A DNA stretch of 64,000 nucleotides from Diphasiastrum complanatum (GCA_029204225.1 CM055096.1:31868305-31932304), one strand, 5' to 3'; numbered from the stretch's first letter, positions 50,192 through 60,759 are shown. The notes: generated by a model not told the origin, from the sequence alone. Numbers and translations: made by a program.

Positions 50192-50203
50192 CAAAGTGGG
50201 GGC
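50192..50203 (+). other. Polypurine tract of gypsy-type element
   Basis: caaagtggggg followed by cATG is the typical plus-strand primer context before a plant gypsy 3' LTR. It defines the orientation of the preceding ORF. Confidence 0.65.
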
Positions 50204-50204
50204 A

Positions 50205-50790
50205 TGCTAGAAGATACATGTGAAGATTCTTCTAACTGATTCCATATGCTAAAAGAGCCTAACGAATATCAAGTGACGGAGTCGAGCCGCCAAACTACAT
50301 TAAAGAGCGTTGACAAATTACCAAGAAGGAGTTCCAGAATCCATATGTACTGGGAACGCCAATGCCAGAGAAGTCGACAAGTCGCGGACCGGTCAATGAG
50401 CTAAAACAAATCCCAGTGCCTCACCAACATATATTACGACGACGGGAATAAAAGCATGGTTGAGTTGGCATAAAGACTTAGATCTATTTGTAGTATAACG
50501 TCAGACACTCGTAGCAGGTGCACTGTACTCGTAAGCCTATGGCACGAGAAATAAAAGTAGATCTGTGCTCGAATGAGCCTCAAATGAACAAGGACCCAAG
50601 TAGTTCAAAATGCAATTTGGCTTAAAATTTTTTAAAAAGTCAAGTTCTTATGGCACATGGATTTTGTGTGAACCATAAACCCTAACCCTAGCCTTGTCTA
50701 TAAGGAGGGATGTAACACCATCTTGTAATCACTTTTCATTGTCAAGAATAGAGAATAGATAGTTCTTATTATGCAAAAACATCATCTAGA
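50205..50790 (+). mobile_element. 3' LTR after polypurine tract
   Basis: Begins tgctagaagatacatg straight after the polypurine tract. It contains a TATA-like ctataagga (about 50698) and an A/G-rich stretch typical of the R region near 50745. The right end (near ...aaaaacatca, 50785-50790) is estimated. No 5' partner lies in the window. Confidence 0.55.
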
Positions 50791-51384
50791 TACATAACCA
50801 ATTTGTTGCAAGAAAAACTTTCCAAATATAATGTGACATGTGGATGACAAAAAGAGACTAATATGATATTGAATACACAAATGTCCATATGTCCATATGC
50901 AATAAGCACATTACAAGCATGGCATGCATGGTCGAAATTTTCCAAAGAAGGAATTACATCACTTTTCCATCATTCCATACTTGCTATAAGATGCCCACAT
51001 AAATGGGTTCATGATTCAATGACATGAGGCATATGCAAAATCAATCTCTTTATTGTTTTTAATCATCAACTACTAGGGTTTTTTCTAGATTTTGTTTTTT
51101 CCATCAATATTGGATAGAACTAGCCTTAGCATGCACAATATCTACATTGTACATCCACTTATAGGTCACCCTAATTTGAGCACCAAGCCAATATTGGAGC
51201 ATAAGGCTCCTAGGTGTCCCTTGTCCGTAACAATCAAGATTTAAGCATGCATCATTGAGGCTGCAACAAGCACTCTCAAGCAAGTCAACTATTAAGGGAA
51301 GCGTTTTTTCTCATTAATAATGATCTGATTTCTTTTAATATCTAAGTGTTTATGAGTTCCTCATGATGGACATTGATACTAAGC
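50791..51384. other. No gene seen
   Basis: AT-rich DNA between the gypsy LTR and the intact copia insertion. Its last five bases, taagc (51380-51384), are one half of the copia target-site duplication. Confidence 0.6.
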
Positions 51385-52039
51385 TGTGAAAAATACAGAT
51401 CCTAAGTGGATCTAAACTCCAAGATCATTGGCTTGAATGCTTGCACTCCAAACTACATAAGCTAGGAATTGGCAACACATTCTATGCTACCTAGAATGCA
51501 AAGAACTTGATCCAAAAGCATTTATCACAAATGGAAACTTCCATAAACATCAAGTGCGGCCCAAAATAGCATTATACAGTCCATAATACATCAGCCTACC
51601 ACTTTTGGAAAGCACCTAAGATCATACACAATAGCTTGAAGACAATACACACAACAATGCTCTCAATGGAGGAAGAAACAATGACAATGATCTATTGATC
51701 TCAATGAAGCATACAAAAGGTTTCTCCAACCTGTTCTCCACGACTTCCCTACTATTTATGGATGAGGAAGATGACTCTCTCTCCTCTCTCTAGAAGGTAC
51801 TTGACCCTAGATATTCCCTATATAGGAAAAATAGCCAAAAATGGCTTATATGACCAAAATACATCAAAATGGTCTCATTTTGAAGGGTATGAAGTTTGAC
51901 ACTTCATCATACTGAAAAAATACAGTAAATAAAAACATTGTGGCCTGGTTCACACGTGTGAAACTCCAGAACCAAAACTATTTACAATTTTAGCCAATTT
52001 AGGCCTCAAACTAGCTAGGAAATGTTGACAATTTTCACA
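51385..52039 (-). mobile_element. Copia D 3' LTR (655 bp)
   Basis: In element orientation (minus strand) this is the 3' LTR: tgtgaaaattgtcaac...ttcaca in TG...CA form. It is the same length as its partner at 57161-57815; by eye only four substitutions separate them (about 0.6%). It is flanked by taagc at 51380-51384. It contains the perfect palindrome ttcacacgtgtgaa at 51949-51962. The gag-pol stop codon lies inside its first five bases. Confidence 0.98.
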
Positions 52040-55000
52040 CTCCCTCTTCAACATTGGATGCTAGTTTCAACATAGTCTTTGAGCACATTCCAAGATTAGA
52101 TCTATGCATTAAATATAGGTCCTTTCCCAATGGTTTGGTGAAGATATCAGCCACACACTCCTTTGAAGAGACATGTTGAAGCTCCACCTCTTTGGCAATG
52201 ACTTGATCTCTCACAAAATGGTGAGCAATCTCAATGTGCTTGCTCCTTGCATGAAAAACAGGATTGCTTGCCAAGCTTTGGGCTGAAAGGTTATCACAAA
52301 GTATGATTGGAGTCTTCTCTGGTTCCAGCAAGTGAAGATCCAATAACATCCTCTTGATCCAAAGAATCTCCTTGGTGCATGTTGTTAATGCCTTGTACTC
52401 GGCTTCGGTGGAAGATAGAGAGATAGTTGGTTGCTTCTTTGATAGCCATGAGACCACTCCATCTCCAAGATAGATTGCAAAGGCACTTGTTGACTTCCTA
52501 TCCATTTGATCACCTGCAAAATCTGAATCTGAAAATCCACAAAGGTTAGGTGTAGTACCTCCATACAAGATGCCAAAATCTCTAGATCCCGAGATGTATC
52601 TAAGTACTCTCTTTCCTAGCTTCCAATGAGCCTCACTAGGATCTTGCATAAATTGACTTAGTTTACCAACCACAAAGCTTAGATCAGGTCTTGTGATGGT
52701 TAACCATATAAGAGATCCTATTAGCTTTCTATAGAGAGTAATGTCCTTGAAGGATCTTTCATTACTTCTTGTAGTTAGCTTTACATTTGATTCCATAGGA
52801 GTAGAAACAACTTTACAATCTTCCATATGAAACCTTTTTAGAATAGAGTTAACATACTTTTCTTGACATATGAATGTAGATTTAGAAGTTCTAATAATCT
52901 CTATTCCTAAGATATAATGAAGTTTACCAAGATCTTGAATTTCAAACTCTCTTTTGAGTGCCATCTTGATTTCATCTATATCTAGATTGTTACCACCACT
53001 TAAGATAATGTCATCAACATAGATCAAAAGTAAAGTGATATCATTTTCATTCAATCTAAAGTAGAGAGAATGATCATACTCACTCATAACAAAGTTTTGA
53101 GAAAGTAAGAAGGAATTGAGCTTAGCATACCAACTCCTTGGTGCTTGCTTTAGCCCATACAAACTCTTTTGGAGATAGCACACATGATTAGGCTCATCAT
53201 GTGAAACATAGCCCTCGGGTTGCTCCATGTAAATATCTTCTTCAAGATCACCATTCAAGAAGGCATTAGTAACATCCATTTGCCACATATCCCAATCATA
53301 AAGAGTTGCAAGAGAGATTAGGATTCGAATAGTTACCATCTTTGCCACGGGTGCAAAGGTCTCATCATAGTCAATACCATATTCTTGAGCATACCCCTTT
53401 GCCACCAACCTTGCCTTGTACTTGTTGATTGATCCATCTTGATTTGTCTTGATCTTGAAGATCCAGTTACAACCAATTGCCTTCTTGTCCTTTGGAAGCT
53501 TTACCAACCTCCATGTGTTGCTTTTGATGAGTGCTTGATGCTCATGATCCATGGCTTGGATCCATTCCTTCTTTTGAATTGCTTCACCTACACAAGTTGG
53601 TTCATCAAAAGAGGTAAGAAAAGCAAGGTTAGAGTTGTCCACCACTTGCTTTCCTTTTTCATCATAGGTTAGCCTTGATGGCTTAGCCCTTTGCCTTTGA
53701 GTCTTCCTTGAAGTTTGCTTTGGAGTGGCATCTCCATCTTCATCCAAGACATCTTGCACATCATGATGATTAGTAGGCACATCAACATCAACATCAACAA
53801 CATTGGAAACATTCTCTTCATGAAAGATGACATCCCTACTTATGACAACTTTCTTTGTAGAAGGAATGTACACTTTGTAAGCCTTGCTTACTTCACTATA
53901 GCCAACAAACACACCCTTCTTTGATGAAGGATCTTCTTTAGTTCTATCATCAAGTGTGATATTGACAAAACATGTACATCCAAAGATCCTACAATGCTTG
54001 ACACTCAGCCTTCTACCATAAAGAACCTCATGAGGAGTTTTACCATCCAAGGAAGCACTTGTCCATCTATTACATAGATAGTTAGCACATGCTAAAGCTT
54101 CCCCCCAAAAAGACTTAGCAAGATTAGCATGTAGTCTCATTGCCTTGGCACATTCACAAAGGGTTCTATTCTTCCTCTCGGCCACTCCATTCTGTTGTGG
54201 AGTCCTAGGACTAGACATCTCCCTCTTAATCCCATGTGCTATACAAAAGTCTTTGAACCTATTTGAGGTGTATTCCCCTCCATTATCAGATCTTAAGCAT
54301 TTGATCTTTGTATTGAATTGGTTTTCCATTTCATTCTTGAACTTGACAAATGCAGCAAACACTTCATCCTTACTTTTAAGAAGATAGATCCAAGTATACC
54401 TACTAAAGTCATCAATGAAAGTTGCATACATCTTTGCCCCACCATTGCTAGTTGTACTAGAAGAATGAATATCAGAATGCACAAGTTGAAAAGCTTCTTT
54501 AGATCTAGAAGTAGATCTAGAATAAGCAAGTCTATGAGATTTGGACAAGGCACAATGTTCACAAACACTATTGTTTGCAACAAGACTTTTAGGGAGACCA
54601 AGAACAAGCTCTTTCTTTGCCATTACCTCCAAAGATTTGAAGTTGGGATGGCCCAACCTCTTGTGCCAAACTTCTTGGTTTGTCAATTGCTCCCTAGCCA
54701 TACATCCTTCATGATTAGAGATCACACATGCATCAAGCTTGAAAAGTTTACCATGCCTCCTACCTTGAGCAATCAAGGATCCACATTTACTTATCAAACA
54801 TGCATCTCCAATGAACTCCACATCAAGTCCTTTGTCAATCATTTGACTTACACTAAGCAAATTCTTAGTGATTGAAGGAATGTACAAAACATTTTCAAGA
54901 TTTGCTTTCCTATTTGTTGAAAGGGAAATAGGAATAGTGCCTATGCCTTTGATGTCACATTGACCATCATTTGCAGTGTAGATGATGTTACCTTCTCCCT

Positions 55001-55988
55001 CATAAGACAATAAGGATGTAAAGTATTCCTTATGTCTTGTCATGTGAGATGAGGCTCCACTATCAATCCACCAAGGATCATTATCATCTATGTTGGCTAA
55101 CAAACTTGAAGTCATAACAAGTGATTCACATGTGTTATGTTCTTCCTCATCTATTGTAAGATTTCCTTGCCTCTCTCCTTGCTCTCTTTTCTTCTTATAA
55201 CATTCATTTGCAAAATGACCTTTTATCCCACAATAAAAGCACTTGAACTTTGACTTATTGTTCTTAGTAGAAGAGGAAGAGGAAGAGTGATCATCATGAT
55301 CAAAGTTACCACCTTTGGACCATTTCCCTTTGCCTTTACCTTTGCCCTTGAATTTGCCTTTTGTGAAGAAAGCCTCTTCACCTCCACCTTGCAAGGATGC
55401 ACCATCAAGCTTTGATTGCAACCTATGTTCTTCAGCCAATAAGATTTCTTGCAAGTCAACCACACTTGGCAAGACTCTTTGAATGGCAAAACTTTGCACA
55501 AGGTTAGCATGTTCATTTAGCAAACCATTCAACATAACTTGGACTATTTCACCATCTTTTATGTTCTCATCAATGCATGCTAAATCATCACTTAGGGACT
55601 TAACTCTCAAGATAAATGCATGAGCACTTTCACCCTCTCTTTGCCTACTAGAAAATATTTGTCTCCTTAGGGTCAATACCCTAGATGTGGACTTTGATTC
55701 AAAGAGCTTCTTTAAGGCATTCCATGCCTCACTTGCACTTTGACACTTTCCAACTTCCTTGAGAAGTTCATTTGTAACATTCATTTTAATGATATGAAGA
55801 GCCCTTTTGGCCTTCTTATCAAACCTTTGTTGCTCTTGAAGTGTGAGAGGTCTCTCTTCAATTTCTGCAACTATGTCCATGAGTTCATTCAACTCAAGTA
55901 AGGACTCCATCCTCACTTTCCAAGTAGAGTAGTTTGATGAACTCAACCTTTCACTAGACTCTAGCATGATCCCACCATTGGAAGCCAT
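52035..55988 (-). CDS. Copia D gag-pol polyprotein, intact
   Basis: One uninterrupted 1317-residue frame, the full length of a plant Ty1-copia polyprotein. In order: UBN2-type gag (15-200); a Lys/Gly-rich tract (210-225); CCHC knuckle C250-C253-H258-C263; protease D309 in WWIDSGASSHM; HHCC zinc domain H442, H447, C476, C479; integrase triad D506, D568, E604 with D-35-E spacing; RT with SLYGLKQAPRSWY (943-954) and YVDD at 990-993; RNase H D1154, E1195/E1197, D1232 and H1251. Every catalytic residue is present. It encodes particle formation, processing, cDNA synthesis and integration. The TGA stop is formed by LTR bases 52035-52037, so coding runs through the polypurine tract (VEEGV). With near-identical LTRs it is probably competent or very recently so. 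Confidence 0.97.
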   Translation of the reverse strand: MASNGGIMLESSERLSSSNYSTWKVRMESLLELNELMDIVAEIEERPLTLQEQQRFDKKAKRALHIIKMNVTNELLKEVGKCQSASEAWNALKKLFESKSTSRVLTLRRQIFSSRQREGESAHAFILRVKSLSDDLACIDENIKDGEIVQVMLNGLLNEHANLVQSFAIQRVLPSVVDLQEILLAEEHRLQSKLDGASLQGGGEEAFFTKGKFKGKGKGKGKWSKGGNFDHDDHSSSSSSTKNNKSKFKCFYCGIKGHFANECYKKKREQGERQGNLTIDEEEHNTCESLVMTSSLLANIDDNDPWWIDSGASSHMTRHKEYFTSLLSYEGEGNIIYTANDGQCDIKGIGTIPISLSTNRKANLENVLYIPSITKNLLSVSQMIDKGLDVEFIGDACLISKCGSLIAQGRRHGKLFKLDACVISNHEGCMAREQLTNQEVWHKRLGHPNFKSLEVMAKKELVLGLPKSLVANNSVCEHCALSKSHRLAYSRSTSRSKEAFQLVHSDIHSSSTTSNGGAKMYATFIDDFSRYTWIYLLKSKDEVFAAFVKFKNEMENQFNTKIKCLRSDNGGEYTSNRFKDFCIAHGIKREMSSPRTPQQNGVAERKNRTLCECAKAMRLHANLAKSFWGEALACANYLCNRWTSASLDGKTPHEVLYGRRLSVKHCRIFGCTCFVNITLDDRTKEDPSSKKGVFVGYSEVSKAYKVYIPSTKKVVISRDVIFHEENVSNVVDVDVDVPTNHHDVQDVLDEDGDATPKQTSRKTQRQRAKPSRLTYDEKGKQVVDNSNLAFLTSFDEPTCVGEAIQKKEWIQAMDHEHQALIKSNTWRLVKLPKDKKAIGCNWIFKIKTNQDGSINKYKARLVAKGYAQEYGIDYDETFAPVAKMVTIRILISLATLYDWDMWQMDVTNAFLNGDLEEDIYMEQPEGYVSHDEPNHVCYLQKSLYGLKQAPRSWYAKLNSFLLSQNFVMSEYDHSLYFRLNENDITLLLIYVDDIILSGGNNLDIDEIKMALKREFEIQDLGKLHYILGIEIIRTSKSTFICQEKYVNSILKRFHMEDCKVVSTPMESNVKLTTRSNERSFKDITLYRKLIGSLIWLTITRPDLSFVVGKLSQFMQDPSEAHWKLGKRVLRYISGSRDFGILYGGTTPNLCGFSDSDFAGDQMDRKSTSAFAIYLGDGVVSWLSKKQPTISLSSTEAEYKALTTCTKEILWIKRMLLDLHLLEPEKTPIILCDNLSAQSLASNPVFHARSKHIEIAHHFVRDQVIAKEVELQHVSSKECVADIFTKPLGKDLYLMHRSNLGMCSKTMLKLASNVEEGV
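52040..52052 (-). other. Copia D polypurine tract
   Basis: Minus-strand gttgaagagggag immediately before the 3' LTR. It doubles as the codons for the last residues of the polyprotein. Confidence 0.9.
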
Positions 55989-57148
55989 GATTCTAATGTT
56001 TCTTCAACTTTTAGGTTCTGTCCTAAAGCACTTAGCACTCACTTTTCTCTCAACAAATGATAGATAAAGAGATCTATGAAGATTTAGGACCCTAAAACAC
56101 TTCTATCTTGAACCTAGATGGTTTCCAAGCATAGAAAGGAAGATTGAAACACATGCAACACTTTGCACACACTAAGAATGGATTACAAAATCAAACCAAC
56201 CTGAACACACTCTTGCTTAAGCTCTCAAACTTTCCAGCAAGTGACCAAATCAAGTTATGGTGTGAAGAGTTACTTGCATTCTTAGAAAATACCCAAAACT
56301 AGGATGCCAAGATTACCTAGTAATGAACAAACTTGATCAACATATGATCAACACACTAAGATATTGATTCAACCTGTAAAACCACATGTAAACCACACTT
56401 CTAAAAGTTTATAAACTCCAGCAAGTGATAAATACAAGATTTAGAGGTGAATGAATGAGCACACTTAGTGAATCACAAGACTAGCTTCACTATCTTGTCA
56501 AATCTTGGTGTTTAGATGTAGATCTAAGATCACTTCACATGAGAATGTTCCTCAACCTGTTAAGAACCTGAAAACACACTTGCATAATGGTTAACACCTT
56601 CCAGCAAATGCTCCAATCAAATTACATAAGGAGAGTTACTTACATGCTCAACAAAGTACACCAAAATTTATGCCAAAATTGATGACAATCTTTACAATAT
56701 GCTCTTCACAATGGAGCTTACAATATGTTCACCCAAAAAAGGGGATCTTTCATCCAAATGGGAGCTTTGCTCAGCCTTTAGGAGAATTACAACTCACTCA
56801 AAAGAGCATTTGTCATCCACTTAAGGAGAAGTTTCATCCACTTAAGGAGAGTGTTCATCCAAGAATGGAGATTGTCAACAATAGGATTGAAAAGAACATT
56901 GTTAGTATTGAATATGCACAAGCCTCACAATCACAAATGATTAGGTGTTATGATCTGATCCAAAATAGTTTCTTTTCAGCCTCTGATCTTCAATAGACCT
57001 GAAATATGCTTTTGATCCACAAGTTCAACTCACAAAACAAAGGTTAGTAAGATTTGATCAACAAAGCAATGCAAAATCATGCTAGAACTTGATCAAACAT
57101 CCAAATATCACCAAAAATGGAATACTTACTGTAAATAGAAGCCAACCA
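55989..57148 (-). repeat. Copia D 5' leader with ~183-bp and 21-bp repeats
   Basis: The 1.16-kb leader between primer site and gag start is not protein-coding. Two repeat layers are visible on the plus text. A degenerate unit of about 183 bp is marked by caacctg at 56197, 56370 and 56553 and by ccagcaa(g/a)tg at 56234, 56418 and 56601. A 21-bp unit tcatccacttaaggaga lies at 56812-56875, repeated two to three times. A 108-codon plus-strand frame there (56670-56996) reflects the 21-bp repeat and is not taken as a gene. Confidence 0.85.
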
Positions 57149-57160
57149 GCTCTGATACCA
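57149..57160 (-). other. Copia D primer binding site
   Basis: Minus-strand tggtatcagagc adjoins the 5' LTR exactly, complementary to initiator-Met tRNA. Its perfect state fits the young age of the element. Confidence 0.96.
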
Positions 57161-57815
57161 TGTGAAAAATACAGATCCTAAGTGGATCTAAACTCCAAGA
57201 TCATTGGCTTGAATGCTTGCACTCCAACCTACATAAGCTAGGAATTGGCAACACATTCTATGCTACCTAGAATGCAAAGAACTTGATCAAAAAGCATTTA
57301 TCACAAATGGAAACTTCCATAAACATCAAGTGCGGCCCAAAATAGCATTATACAGTCCATAATACATCAGCCTACCACTTTAGGAAAGCACCTAAGATCA
57401 TACACAATAGCTTGAAGACAATACACACAACAATGCTCTCAATGGAGGAAGAAACAATGACAATGATCTATTGATCTCAATGAAGCATACAAAAGGTTTC
57501 TCCAACCTGTTCTCCACGACTTCCCTACTATTTATGGATGAGGAAGATGACTCTCTCTCCTCTCTCTAGAAGGTACTTGACCCTAGATATTCCCTATATA
57601 GGAAAAATAGCTAAAAATGGCTTATATGACCAAAATACATCAAAATGGTCTCATTTTGAAGGGTATGAAGTTTGACACTTCATCATACTGAAAAAATACA
57701 GTAAATAAAAACATTGTGGCCTGGTTCACACGTGTGAAACTCCAGAACCAAAACTATTTACAATTTTAGCCAATTTAGGCCTCAAACTAGCTAGGAAATG
57801 TTGACAATTTTCACA
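57161..57815 (-). mobile_element. Copia D 5' LTR (655 bp)
   Basis: This is the promoter LTR of the minus-strand element. A TATA box (cctatataggg) lies at 57592-57602 and downstream, in transcription direction, there is a purine/pyrimidine run (agagagaggagagagag). The palindrome ttcacacgtgtgaa sits at 57725-57738, upstream of the TATA, where a G-box-type enhancer would be placed. The flanking taagc at 57816-57820 matches 51380-51384: a perfect target-site duplication. Confidence 0.98.
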
Positions 57816-57820
57816 TAAGC

Positions 57821-58569
57821 CACTTTTACATTTTTTCACTATTGATCAATTCATCATGAAAGAATGTCACCATTTTCTTCCTATCATTGATCTTAAACGT
57901 GTAAAATTAAAAGCATGTATATTTACATTGCATAATTATCTAGAATGGTGTACAATCCAAAGAATTTTCAAGAATAATTCACAAAATTAACCTTCACTTT
58001 ACGTAATATATTAACGTTGAAAAACCTAATGCAAGAACTTGGCGAATGTGCTTATGCACGAACTTGATGAATTTGCTAGTGATCTTTATTGGATTTGTTA
58101 CGTCCATGTCCAGTATGTGGGATTCGGATAATTCTTGATATGGATAGCCGATCACTCCAGTGTATTTTAATTGAAATGTGGAATCTGGTCATTTCTTTAT
58201 ATAGCTACAATCTTTGTGTGTAGCATTCTCATTCCAATCACCAAAACTCTCTAAATTTTTGGATCAAATTTGGAAGGTGTCTATAGCACAAACCTTCCAA
58301 TTCTACAAAGTGGTCTATGGGTGGGATTATTGAAAAGACCTTCTACGCAATCATCATTTTTAAAAGTTTCAATGAAGTTCTCTTAAGAGGCACAAATAGG
58401 TCCTTCTTTTTAGCTTTTCCACCATTGATGATGGATGGTCGACTAATTTTTCAAAATTTTGGATTGAAGCAATTGTTAATGAGCCCTTGCATATTCCAAT
58501 TGTTGGTGAGAAAATATCATCAACTTTACATTTAGCTACATTTTGAAAAGTTATCTGTTTGATCTCATG
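57821..58569. other. No gene seen
   Basis: AT-rich DNA beyond the copia D insertion. No coding or RNA feature is recognisable. Confidence 0.5.
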
Positions 58570-58770
58570 TAAAATATGAATATAATGCTTCTTGGTTTCC
58601 AAGGGAAGGCTCGAACTTGAGACCAAAGAAACTTTGGATGTCAAGCTAACCAATTGAGCCAACTCCCTTGGGTTAAAGTATGAATATAATGCTTCTTGGT
58701 TTCCAAGGGGAGGCTCGAACTTGAGACCAAAGAAACTTTGGATGTCAAAATAACCAATGGAAGGAGTCAG
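58570..58770 (-). mobile_element. tRNA-derived SINE-like sequence, partly duplicated
   Basis: On the minus strand, gggagttggctcaattggtt (A box of a Pol III tRNA promoter; tggctcaattggttagc at 58645-58661) is followed by a B box, ggtctcaagttcgagcc (58608-58624). A second copy of the B-box half begins 104 bp away (B box at 58712-58728; shared unit starts 58575 and 58679), but its A box has decayed. A and B boxes are closer than in a real tRNA and no anticodon arm folds, so a SINE head or tRNA pseudogene is favoured. An overlapping 195-codon frame is rejected. Confidence 0.65.
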
Positions 58771-59228
58771 TATGGACTCCCTTCCACACTTGTTGGTGAG
58801 AGGGATATGACTGAAATTCCAATATAGAAATGGTGACAAAGAACAAAAAAAAGATAAAATTAAAATTAAACCAAGTATTTCCAATGGAAATTCACAAAAG
58901 TAAAATTTGTTGTGAAGGGTATGTGGACCCCAATATGATATGCTATGCACATTCATTGTGTCAAGTGTCCATAATCATTGGAAGATTAGGAATATTCAAA
59001 TGATAAAATTGGTACATAATGTTATAACTCTTCTTCCTCATTATTGATCTTGTTTATTAAGGTCTTCTTTGCACAATACTTCCTATAAGTTAACATCTAT
59101 GATAAGTGATATAAATATTTGAAAGTGAACTATCAGGTAATTGCATTACAAACAATATCAATATTTCTGATCTCACAATGATCTATCGAATTAGCACAGT
59201 ACCCTGATGCGCAGTTTACTCATAATGG
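58771..59228. other. No gene seen
   Basis: Spacer between the SINE-like sequence and the tyrosine-recombinase pseudogene. It includes what would be that gene's 3' flank. Confidence 0.5.
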
Positions 59229-60290
59229 CTAATGGAACTTGGTCAGAATCAGAATTCCCTGAATCTCTAAATATGAGTTGCCACAAATTCTAGGAACGCT
59301 CCCTCTAAGCTCATGCTGAACATCAACAATTTCAAGCTCACTAAGCACATTCTCATATTTGAATTTTTTGCCATCTTTAAAAGGTTCAGCAATAATATTC
59401 ATTGCAGCCATTTTTTGAATCTCCATGGATTGATCATATCTTCGATAAGAGTTCTCATTACGATGACCTATAATAGCCATTCCAACTATAGTAGGTGCGC
59501 CTGCTTAAATTATCCTAAAACAAACACAAACAAAAAAACAGAAATAAGACGGTGCAAACAACTTAACACAATTACAAAAACACAACAATAACAGAAGTAT
59601 TAATTTGTTAACCTCTGAATACTTGCATAACGAAGACTTTTATTCATGAATCCTCCCCCATCTCCAAGTACGGACATCATTCTCTTTATCCAACAGCTTA
59701 AAACCTTCAGTCCCACATTATTACTATTGTACCATGCATTGCTTTGAGGATTTCCTCGTATAGCTTGCAAAAAACTATGATGACCAACAATAGGATTCTG
59801 TTTTGCTAGATCTTCTCGAATTGTGTCATAGAAGCACTGTGGTTTTTAGAATCCCTCTCAGAATACCTAAATTAACATTTAAAAAATCAATTCAAAATTT
59901 ATGCTACCAAAATATAAAGCAATATAATCCTAAAAAACAAGCTGGACTTGTTGAGCAATTACAAAACAATACAACTAATTCAAAAAAATCCAACATTCTA
60001 CAATAAAAACTTACACAACAAAAGAACCATGAACATCACATCCTTCTTGAAAATCGACATCAAGTAAATTGTACAATTTTATGTGTCCGCGAACCATAAA
60101 ACGACTCAAATAGTAATAACACCATCGTTTCTATAAACCAATAGCATGATGTATAGAACGTTCAGGATCTTTTAAACACTCTTCCTCATCCTTCCACATC
60201 ATAGGCGCACTCTTCTTTTGTTTCTTGTTAGCTCCAGATTTAATAGACATAAGAGGAGTTCTCAATATCAAAAAGACCCTTTAAGGAATG
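59229..60290 (-). pseudogene. Tyrosine recombinase (Crypton/DUF3504-like), broken
   Basis: Minus-strand exons: about 60290-60015 (MMWKDEEECLKDPERSIHHAI, stop, then SRFMVRGHIKLYNLLDVDF), 59866-59613 (FYDTIREDLAKQNP, NAWYNSNNVGLKVLSCWIKR, GGFMNKSLRYASIQR) and 59500-59229 (APTIVGMAIIGHRNENSYRR, YDQ, EIQKMAAM). Introns of 148 and 112 bp have GT...AG ends. Exons 2-3 fit the catalytic half of a tyrosine recombinase: Arg in NKSLRYA (usual N-H-S-L-R, with His changed to Lys), GHR, and Tyr nine residues after that His in SYRRYD, the canonical spacing. The MVRGH and WYN..N-G segments recall DUF3504 proteins derived from Crypton transposons. TAG at 60131-60133, a shift in the A run near 59845, and a phase mismatch at intron 2 show it is dead. 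Confidence 0.65.
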
Positions 60291-60759
60291 CCATGTGGGA
60301 TATACAAAAATATCAAAATAAATAAAACAATATTGTTTATTTGCTTGCCCACACCACTCCCAAGGCCTCCCCAACTCCCAATGATCTAATCACAGTGTCT
60401 ATAGTCATAGTTAAGAACTGTTAACAGTTCACAGTATAACTTGACTAAATTCAAAAATATTCCCTCCATTGGTTACGAAAAGGGCTATATTTTCACTGGA
60501 TCTAGAATATGACCGCCATTCCCAAATTCGAATCAGAAAAAATTGCAAAATGTTTACATATGCATTCCTTCCACGAGAATGGAAATATGAGCGCCAACTA
60601 CCTATTGGAATGAAAAAATGAGCGGCATTTCCAAATTTGAATCAAGAATACAAGCATGGAGATTGGATTGATCGTACATAGTATATAATATAATCAAAGA
60701 TGAGTATTTTGTTTTGTTTCATAGAATCTGGTCATAGTACTTTGATGCAACTGATTACT
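60291..60759. other. Divergent intergenic region with short repeats
   Basis: Separates the minus-strand recombinase and plus-strand DDE-like gene. A roughly 30-bp motif, atga(c/g)cg(c/g)cat-(c/t)ccaaatt-gaatca, occurs at about 60508-60537 and 60618-60648, with a partial copy (atgagcgcc) at about 60587. These may be recognition repeats or chance; no TATA is obvious on either side. Confidence 0.4.

Noticed and set aside
49789-50223. Overlapping 144- and 123-codon frames before the gypsy LTR
   Set aside because: Pyrimidine-rich untranslated spacer before the polypurine tract; both frames are open only because of composition.
54318-54875. 185-codon plus-strand frame
   Set aside because: Antisense shadow of the copia D integrase/protease region, with no independent motif.
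56670-56996. 108-codon frame with repeated HP(L/K) words in the copia leader
   Set aside because: The pattern follows the 21-bp DNA repeat and lies antisense to the element.
58600-58668. Functional tRNA gene
   Set aside because: A and B boxes are present, but the spacing is short and no anticodon stem-loop can be drawn, so a SINE or pseudogene is preferred.
58369-58956. 195-codon minus-strand open frame
   Set aside because: No recognisable domain, and it runs through the tRNA-derived SINE-like sequence and its duplication; length alone is not persuasive in AT-rich DNA.
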